Part shown: positions 5,862 to 15,300 of the stretch, in pieces
Layout: each line of letters opens with the position of its first letter
How positions within the stretch are numbered: the stretch's first letter is position 1
Assembly: GCA_016285335.1 (NCBI GenBank)
Contig: JAEEQO010000053.1
Coordinates: 1 to 15,300, forward strand
Source: Victivallales bacterium
Lineage (GTDB): Bacteria; Verrucomicrobiota; Lentisphaeria; Victivallales; UBA1829
Length of the DNA stretch: 15,300 nt
Reading direction: 5' to 3'
The notes under the pieces: generated by a model
Seen by the model: only the letters and a program-made list of their open reading frames with translations
What the model was told of the DNA's origin: nothing
Database searches by the model: none
Translations under genes and position numbers: made by a program

Positions 5862-7241
5862 TCACGTCAAATCCCGGATGATTTCGCGGACGGCGTCCCT
5901 GGCGTTCGCCATGGCGCGGACCACGAGCGAGGCTCCGGTGGCGCAGTCGCCGACCGTGTAGACGTGGTGTTCCGGGTCGGGGATCAGGCCGTTGCGGGGT
6001 GTCATTTTAAGCTGGAGATCGGCGGCCGGACCTTCGGGGGCGGCTCCGGTGAACCCCATCGCGAGCAGGATGAGGTCCGCTTCGATGATGCGCGTGGAGT
6101 TCTCGACTGCGACGGGCTTCAGCGGCTTGCCTTCGGGCGTGGTCTCCCATTGGACCGAATGCACCTCGACTCCGGTCAGCACGCCGTTTTCGCCGAGGAA
6201 ACGGTCGCTCGCCACGTTCCATTCGCGTTCGCAGCCTTCCTTGTGGCTGGAACTGGTACGGAGCATCCACGGCCACGCGGGCCACGGGGTGGAGGCGGAA
6301 CGCGTCTCCGGCGGCATGGGCATGATCTCGACCTGTTTCACGCTGGCCGCGCCCTGACGGATGGCGGTGCCGGCGCAGTCGCTGCCGGTGTCGCCGCCGC
6401 CGATGATGAGCACGCGTTTTCCCGCAGCGTTCACGGGGAGCGTCCGGGCTTCGCCGCCGTTCAGGCGGTTCTGCCCCTGCAGGAATTCGAGCGCGAAGTG
6501 GACGCCGTTGAGTTCGCGTCCGGGTATCTTCAGGTCGCGGGCGCAGGCGGTGCCGATGGCGAGCACGACGGCATCGAAGTTGCGGCGGAGGTACTGCCCG
6601 GCCACGTCGACGCCGATGCGGCAGTCGGTCTGGAATTCGATCCCGGCCTGGCGCATCAGGGCGATGCGGCGGTCGATGACGTGCTTGTCGAGCTTGAAAT
6701 CGGGGATGCCGTAGCGGAGCAGTCCGCCGGGCTTGTGATTGGCTTCGAAGACGACGACCTGGAATCCGGCGCGATTCAGCGCTTCGGCGGCGTACAGGCC
6801 GGAGGGACCGCTGCCGACCACCGCGACGCGCTTGCCGTTGCGGACCGCGGGGACGGCCGGCGTCACCCAGCCGTTTTCGAACGCGTTTTCGACGATGACC
6901 TTTTCGCACTGGCGGACCATGACGGGGTCGTCGTTGACGCCGTTGCAGCACGCGCCTTCGCAAAGGGCGGGGCAGATGCGGCAGGTGAATTCCGGGAAGA
7001 AGCTCGTTTCGGAGAGAATGCGCCACGCGGTCAGCCAGTCGCCTTCGGCGGCTGCGCTGTTGAAGTCGGGGATGACGTTTCCGAGCGGGCACCCGGCGCC
7101 GTGGCAGAACGGCACGCCGCAGTTGTGGCAGCGGAGCATCTGTTCGTGGATCTGTTCCTTCGTGAGGCGGATTTCGACCTCGCTGAAGTCGTGTCTGCGT
7201 TCTTCGACGGGGCGGTAGATATCGTGAATGCGGTTTGTCAT
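5862..7241 (-). CDS. gltD: Glutamate synthase, small (beta) subunit
   Basis: This is the 459-residue FAD- and Fe-S-containing NAD(P)H oxidoreductase subunit that feeds electrons to GltB for glutamate formation from glutamine and 2-oxoglutarate. The N-terminal Cys clusters that ligate 4Fe-4S centres are complete (Cys38, 41, 46, 51 and Cys87, 90, 94, 98). The FAD-binding GSGPSG motif lies at about 143-148, the NAD(P)H-binding IIGGGDTGSDC at about 279-289, and the C-terminal FAD-contacting VYTVGDCATGASLVVRAMA near 425-443. The conserved PWPAWPWMLRTSSSHKEGCE block is present. The start is supported by AAGGAG about 10 nt upstream, and the gap to gltB is only 18 bp, so the two are co-transcribed and probably translated in concert. 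Length and motifs match a functional GltD; the nucleotide preference (NADH or NADPH) cannot be read from the sequence. Confidence 0.96.
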   Translation of the reverse strand: MTNRIHDIYRPVEERRHDFSEVEIRLTKEQIHEQMLRCHNCGVPFCHGAGCPLGNVIPDFNSAAAEGDWLTAWRILSETSFFPEFTCRICPALCEGACCNGVNDDPVMVRQCEKVIVENAFENGWVTPAVPAVRNGKRVAVVGSGPSGLYAAEALNRAGFQVVVFEANHKPGGLLRYGIPDFKLDKHVIDRRIALMRQAGIEFQTDCRIGVDVAGQYLRRNFDAVVLAIGTACARDLKIPGRELNGVHFALEFLQGQNRLNGGEARTLPVNAAGKRVLIIGGGDTGSDCAGTAIRQGAASVKQVEIMPMPPETRSASTPWPAWPWMLRTSSSHKEGCEREWNVASDRFLGENGVLTGVEVHSVQWETTPEGKPLKPVAVENSTRIIEADLILLAMGFTGAAPEGPAADLQLKMTPRNGLIPDPEHHVYTVGDCATGASLVVRAMANARDAVREIIRDLT

Positions 7242-7259
7242 GATCTGGGTACTCCTTTC

Positions 7260-11672
<4,413 letters not shown>

Positions 11673-11724
11673 GTTTTTTGCCTTTCGTGAGTCAGGTTAA
11701 TGAATAGAATGTTTGCAGGGATTG

Positions 11725-11740
11725 AGCATATCCCGTGCCA
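11725..11740 (-). promoter_or_regulatory. Sigma54 (-24/-12) promoter of gltB-gltD-regulator
   Basis: The minus strand reads TGGCACGGGATATGCT, one mismatch from TGGCACG-N4-TTGCW, with GG-N10-GC spacing. The transcription start is expected near 11714, about 42 nt before the gltB ATG. Confidence 0.88.
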
Positions 11741-11773
11741 AAATTCCATTCAGCGTAAAAGCCTTTTGTGGTG

Positions 11774-11788
11774 TTACAAAAAATGTAA
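11774..11788. promoter_or_regulatory. Palindrome TTACA-N5-TGTAA (site 1), probable activator binding site
   Basis: Perfect inverted repeat TTACA AAAAA TGTAA. Its centre (11781) is about 55 bp upstream of the gltB -12 element and 84 bp upstream of the purF-like -12 element. It is a candidate upstream activating sequence for the NifA-like regulator. It differs from the classical NifA TGT-N10-ACA and NtrC TGCACC-N5-GGTGCA sites. Confidence 0.65.
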
Positions 11789-11804
11789 TCGCGAAATATG
11801 GCGG

Positions 11805-11819
11805 TTACAGGATTTGTAA
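11805..11819. promoter_or_regulatory. Palindrome TTACA-N5-TGTAA (site 2), probable activator binding site
   Basis: Perfect inverted repeat TTACA GGATT TGTAA. Its centre (11812) is 31 bp, about three helical turns, from site 1 and 53 bp upstream of the purF-like -12 element, mirroring the distance of site 1 to gltB. The spacer differs from site 1 while the arms are the same, which points to selection on the arms. Confidence 0.65.
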
Positions 11820-11850
11820 AGCCAATGGCGTGTTTTCGCCTCAAACGTTT

Positions 11851-11866
11851 TGGCATGTTTGATGCT
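11851..11866 (+). promoter_or_regulatory. Sigma54 (-24/-12) promoter of purF-like-carA-pyrG
   Basis: The plus strand reads TGGCATGTTTGATGCT, two mismatches from TGGCACG-N4-TTGCW, with the invariant GG (11852-11853) and GC (11864-11865) at exact spacing. The transcription start is expected near 11877, giving a leader of about 54 nt with AAAGGAG (11914-11920) ahead of the ATG at 11931. It diverges from the gltB promoter across the shared palindromes. Confidence 0.75.
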
Positions 11867-11930
11867 GTAAAAACCACGAACCATTTTGTCAGAAACAGGA
11901 TTTCCCCGCACAGAAAGGAGTCGTCAGGTC

Positions 11931-13655
11931 ATGTCTGATGCGGTCAAACACGAATGCGCGGTCGCTCTGCTCCGTCTCCGGAAGCCGCCCGAGTACTACT
12001 TCAGCAAATACGGCAGTGCCGACTACGGATTCAGCAAGATGGCCCTGCTGCTCGAAAAACAGCACAACCGCGGTCAGGACGGCGCGGGCATCGCGTCGCT
12101 GTACCTGAACCCGGAGCCGGGCACGCCGCCTTACCATGTGGAACGCTCCGCCGCGTCGGAAGACCCGCTGGCCGACCTGCTGGGACGCTGCGGCGGCGCG
12201 CCGGGATTCGACGGCGGACTCCTGCTGGGGCATCTGCGGTACGCGACCTACGGACGGCACGAAGTTTCCGCGTGTCATCCGTTTGTGCACGATTCGAACT
12301 GTCTGCGGCGGACGCTGCTGCTGGCGGGCAACTTCAACCTCACGTCCGCGCAGGACCTCTTCGACAGGTTCCTGAAGCTGGGGCATCATCCGAAGAGCCG
12401 GGCGGACGGCTACCTGATCCTCCAGACCATCGCGCACTATCTGGAGCAGGATTCGAACCTGCATCCGGGCCAGCCGGACTGGGCGAAGATCCTCCGGCAG
12501 GCGCTGAACAACCTCGACGGCGCGTTCACCCTCTGCGGCTTCAACGGCGCGGGCGACGCATTTGCGATCCGGGACCCCCATGCGATACGTCCCGGATATT
12601 TTTATTTTGACGACGAAGTGTTTACGGCGGCCAGCGAACGCCCCGCGATCCAGGCGGCGTTCGACTGCTCCACGTCCGAAGTCATGGAGATCCCGCCCGG
12701 AAAGGCGGTCGTCGCAAGCGCGGACGGCAGCGTGGAGATCCTCGACTGCCTCGACCAGGCGGAACGCCGCAGCTGCGTCTTCGAGCGCATCTACTTCTCG
12801 CGTCCGAACGACGCGGACGTCCACCGCGAACGCCGCCACCTCGGCAAGGCGCTCGTCCCGGCTGTCCTTCAGGCGGCGGACAACGATTTCGACAACACGT
12901 TCTTCAGCTGCATCCCGAATTCCGCCCGCGTAAGCTTCCTCGGCATGCTCGAAACGCTGATCCCGGTCGCCTCGCATCAGGACAAACAGGTGCGGTTCGG
13001 CGAGATCGCGGTGAAGGACGCCAAGTTCCGCACGTTCATCGCCGACGCCGACAGCCGCAAGGAACTCTACATGCACGTGTACGATGTGACCTACGGGCTG
13101 GTCCGCCCCTGCACGGACTCGCTCGTGGTCGTCGACGACTCCATCGTGCGCGGCAACACCATGCGGAACGCGATCCTGCCGATCCTGGACCGCCTCGGCC
13201 CGAAACGCATCATCGTGGCGAGCTCCGCGCCGCCGGTCAAATACCCCGACTGCTACGGCATCGACATGGCGTCGGCGGGCGACCTCGTGGCGTTCCGCGC
13301 CGCCGTCTCGATCCTGAAGCGCACCAACCGCGTCACCGTCCTGAACCGGGCGTACGAGGCCGCGAAGAAGGCGCTGAAGAACAGTGCGGTCCCGTGCGGG
13401 AACCACATGAAGGAAGTGTACGACGCGATCCCGGAGGAAGAGCTTCACGCGGAGATCGCGAAGCTCCTGACCCCGCCGGGCCTGAAGGCCGAACTGAAGG
13501 TCGTCTACCAGACGATCGACGCGCTGCGATCCTGCTGCCCGGAGTATCCCGGCGACTGGTATTTCACGGGCGAATACCCGACCCCGGGCGGGTTCCGCAT
13601 GGTGAACCGCGCCCTGGTCCAATTCATGGAAAACAATCACGAAAGAGCATACTGA
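11931..13655 (+). CDS. purF: Amidophosphoribosyltransferase, PurF-like (long form)
   Basis: At 574 residues this is a two-domain enzyme expected to make 5-phosphoribosylamine from PRPP and glutamine, the first step of purine synthesis. The class II glutaminase domain has the nucleophile Cys9 (after propeptide MSDAVKHE), KQHNRGQDGAGIAS (43-56), GHLRYATYG (100-108) and GNFNLT (133-138). The phosphoribosyltransferase domain keeps the PRPP loop VVVDDSIVRGNT (about 399-410). It resembles the longer, divergent PurF-like proteins I associate with Bacteroidetes (HECGVA, KQHNRGQ) more than the usual enzyme of about 500 residues. The residue after the nucleophile is Ala rather than the usual Gly. The ATG at 11931 is chosen because AAAGGAG lies 10 nt upstream and because it leaves a propeptide of normal length; an upstream TTG at 11886 has no such support. 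The symbol is tentative, since a second purF may exist elsewhere. Confidence 0.88.
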   Translation: MSDAVKHECAVALLRLRKPPEYYFSKYGSADYGFSKMALLLEKQHNRGQDGAGIASLYLNPEPGTPPYHVERSAASEDPLADLLGRCGGAPGFDGGLLLGHLRYATYGRHEVSACHPFVHDSNCLRRTLLLAGNFNLTSAQDLFDRFLKLGHHPKSRADGYLILQTIAHYLEQDSNLHPGQPDWAKILRQALNNLDGAFTLCGFNGAGDAFAIRDPHAIRPGYFYFDDEVFTAASERPAIQAAFDCSTSEVMEIPPGKAVVASADGSVEILDCLDQAERRSCVFERIYFSRPNDADVHRERRHLGKALVPAVLQAADNDFDNTFFSCIPNSARVSFLGMLETLIPVASHQDKQVRFGEIAVKDAKFRTFIADADSRKELYMHVYDVTYGLVRPCTDSLVVVDDSIVRGNTMRNAILPILDRLGPKRIIVASSAPPVKYPDCYGIDMASAGDLVAFRAAVSILKRTNRVTVLNRAYEAAKKALKNSAVPCGNHMKEVYDAIPEEELHAEIAKLLTPPGLKAELKVVYQTIDALRSCCPEYPGDWYFTGEYPTPGGFRMVNRALVQFMENNHERAY

Positions 13656-13656
13656 C

Positions 13657-14772
13657 ATGAACGATTTCAAAGAGATTTGGAAACAGCAGAGGGAACGCAA
13701 GGCGTTTCTCGCTCTCGCAGACGGCGCGGTCTTTCACGGCTGCGCCTTCGGCTATTTGCACGACTGCACGGGCGAGGCGGTCTTCAACACCGGCATGACC
13801 GGGTATCAGGAGATCATTTCCGATCCGTCCTACGCGGGGCAGTTCGTGACGCTCACGACCGCGGAAGTCGGCAACTACGGCTGCAATCAGGCGGACATGG
13901 AATCGCGCGGATGCTTCCTGAACGGACTGGTGATCCAGGAATTGAACCCCGCCTCCAACTGGCGGTCCGAGGAAGACCTCGACGCTTTCATGACGCGCCG
14001 CCGCAAGCCCGGCCTCGCCGGCGTCGACACGCGCGCGCTGACGCTTCACCTGCGGACTCACGGCAGCCAGAAAGCCTATCTGCACGTGAGCGAGGAGGAA
14101 ATCACCGAGGCGGAGGCGGTCCGCCGGGCGCAGGAATGGGAAGGACTCGACGGCCGCGACTACGCCTCCATCGTGACGACGCCGGTGCCGTACGACTGGA
14201 ACGACGCCGGGAAATACCGCGTGATCGTGTACGATTTCGGCGTGAAATACAACATCCTGCGGATGCTCGCCGCAAACGACGTCCGCGTGACGGTCGTCCC
14301 CGCCGCGACGCCCGCGGAAACGGTGCTGGCGGAAAACCCGGACGGCGTGTTCCTGTCCAACGGTCCCGCCGACCCGTCCGCCGTAACCTACGCCATCGAC
14401 AACATCCGCCTGCTGCTGGGACGCGTCCCGATGATGGGGATCTGCCTCGGCCACCAGCTGCTCGGCCTGGCATGCGGCGCGAAATGCGGCCGCCTGAAAT
14501 TCGGCCACCACGGGTGCAACCACCCTGTGAAAAATGTCCTGACCGGCGAAGTCGCGATCTCCAGCCAGAACCACAACTTCGCGCTGGCGGACCTGCCCGC
14601 CGACCTTGAATTGACGCACATCAATCTGAATGACAATACAATCGAAGGGATCCGGCACAAGTCGCTCCCGGCGTTCAGCGTGCAGTACCACCCGGAGGCC
14701 GCTCCGGGCCCGCACGACGCCGCCAGCCTCTTCGCCGCGTTCCGCAACCTCATGGAGGATTTCAAAGCATGA
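13657..14772 (+). CDS. carA: Carbamoyl-phosphate synthase, small (glutaminase) subunit
   Basis: The 371-residue protein hydrolyses glutamine and passes ammonia to the large subunit CarB for carbamoyl phosphate, the precursor of pyrimidines and arginine. The N-terminal CarA domain contains [20 protein letters not shown] (43-62) and [12 protein letters not shown] (122-133). The class I amidotransferase domain (about 188-368) has LSNGPADP (233-240), nucleophile Cys263 in GICLGHQ, and His345/Glu347 in [10 protein letters not shown]. About 15 extra residues precede the usual CarA N-terminus. The ATG is one base after the purF-like stop, with only a weak GAAAGAG as ribosome binding site, which suggests translational coupling. 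The stop overlaps the pyrG start. No carB follows directly, so the large subunit must be encoded elsewhere or further on. Confidence 0.96.
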   Translation: MNDFKEIWKQQRERKAFLALADGAVFHGCAFGYLHDCTGEAVFNTGMTGYQEIISDPSYAGQFVTLTTAEVGNYGCNQADMESRGCFLNGLVIQELNPASNWRSEEDLDAFMTRRRKPGLAGVDTRALTLHLRTHGSQKAYLHVSEEEITEAEAVRRAQEWEGLDGRDYASIVTTPVPYDWNDAGKYRVIVYDFGVKYNILRMLAANDVRVTVVPAATPAETVLAENPDGVFLSNGPADPSAVTYAIDNIRLLLGRVPMMGICLGHQLLGLACGAKCGRLKFGHHGCNHPVKNVLTGEVAISSQNHNFALADLPADLELTHINLNDNTIEGIRHKSLPAFSVQYHPEAAPGPHDAASLFAAFRNLMEDFKA

Positions 14773-15300
14773 AAACGAAACACATCTTCATCACGGGCGG
14801 CGTTGTTTCCAGTCTCGGCAAAGGCATCACCGGAGCCGCCCTCGCATTCCTCCTGAAGCAGCGCGGCTACCGCGTGGCGATGCAGAAGCTCGACCCGTAC
14901 CTGAACGTCGACCCCGGCACCATGAGCCCGTACCAGCACGGCGAGGTCTTCGTGACCGACGATGGCGCGGAGACCGACCTGGACCTCGGCCACTACGAGC
15001 GCATCGCCGGCGTGACCTGCTCGCACGCCAGCAACTACACTTCCGGCCGCATCTACGGCAGCGTGATCGCGCGCGAACGCGCCGGCGGCTACCTCGGCGG
15101 GACCGTGCAGGTCGTGCCGCACATCACCGACGAGATCAAAGCTGCCATCCGGTCGCTCGACAGCCCGGACGTCGACATCGCCATCACGGAGATCGGCGGC
15201 ACCACCGGCGACATCGAAAGCCTGCCGTTCCAGGAGGCCACCCGCCAGTTCAAACTCGAAGCCCCCGCGGGCGACGCCATCTTCATCCATCTCACGCTCG
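14769..15300 (+). CDS. pyrG: CTP synthase, N-terminal part (runs off the window)
   Basis: CTP synthase aminates UTP to CTP using glutamine and ATP. Only the first 177 residues, within the amidoligase (synthetase) domain, are visible. They include the nucleotide-binding [11 protein letters not shown] (10-20), [20 protein letters not shown] (40-59), the Mg-binding DLDLGHYER region with Asp72, and [14 protein letters not shown] (141-154). The glutaminase domain lies beyond the right edge. The ATG overlaps the carA stop (ATGA) and has GGAGGA 9 nt upstream, so it is co-translated with carA. Its identity is clear from near-continuous agreement with known PyrG proteins. Confidence 0.96.
   Translation, partial: MKTKHIFITGGVVSSLGKGITGAALAFLLKQRGYRVAMQKLDPYLNVDPGTMSPYQHGEVFVTDDGAETDLDLGHYERIAGVTCSHASNYTSGRIYGSVIARERAGGYLGGTVQVVPHITDEIKAAIRSLDSPDVDIAITEIGGTTGDIESLPFQEATRQFKLEAPAGDAIFIHLTL

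Noticed and set aside
11820..11835. Second possible -24/-12 element (TGGCGTGTTTTCGCC) on the plus strand
   Set aside because: The GG to GC distance is one base short of that required by sigma54.
11886..11930. Upstream TTG start for the PurF-like protein
   Set aside because: The ATG at 11931 has AAAGGAG at good distance and leaves an eight-residue propeptide before the catalytic Cys. The TTG has no ribosome binding site.

Overview
This GC-rich bacterial window is devoted almost entirely to nitrogen assimilation and to enzymes that consume glutamine. Every intact gene can be read, and two genes run off the ends: a Sel1-repeat protein on the left and pyrG on the right. The organism cannot be fixed from the sequence. 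The glutamine-enzyme cluster with a PurF-like protein of the long type familiar from Bacteroidetes, a NifA-type activator, good AAGGAG ribosome binding sites and high GC would fit a PVC-group anaerobe (Lentisphaerae/Kiritimatiellae-like), but this is a low-confidence guess.

Layout. Minus strand, 1-1568: membrane-anchored Sel1-repeat protein, with its own sigma70-like promoter. Minus strand, 3475-1712: glnK-type P-II gene then amtB, ended by a clear intrinsic terminator (about 1631-1673) and preceded by a near-perfect sigma54 promoter (3520-3535). Plus strand, 3716-4231: stand-alone GyrI-like ligand-binding protein with a sigma70 promoter. Minus strand, 11672-4298: gltB, gltD, then a NifA-like (GAF, AAA+, Fis-type HTH) sigma54 activator, preceded by a second sigma54 promoter (11725-11740). 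Plus strand, 11931 to the right edge: PurF-like amidophosphoribosyltransferase, carA and pyrG, tightly packed (1-nt gap, 4-nt overlap), preceded by a third, divergent sigma54 promoter (11851-11866).

How it works together (inference). AmtB brings in ammonium under P-II control, and GltBD turns glutamine plus 2-oxoglutarate into glutamate. PurF-like, CarA and PyrG spend glutamine on purines, carbamoyl phosphate and CTP. The NifA-like protein is the obvious candidate activator of all three sigma54 promoters. The intergenic region between gltB and the purF-like gene holds two copies of a TTACA-N5-TGTAA palindrome, 31 bp apart centre to centre, and the pair is centred to within about 1 bp between the two divergent sigma54 promoters. 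A third perfect copy lies inside gltB, and half-sites forming a 10-bp inverted repeat lie upstream of glnK. This looks like a compact, self-contained sigma54 nitrogen regulon in which a NifA-type protein governs ammonium assimilation with no nif genes in view. It is the most interesting feature of the window. No RNA genes, mobile elements or CRISPR arrays were seen.
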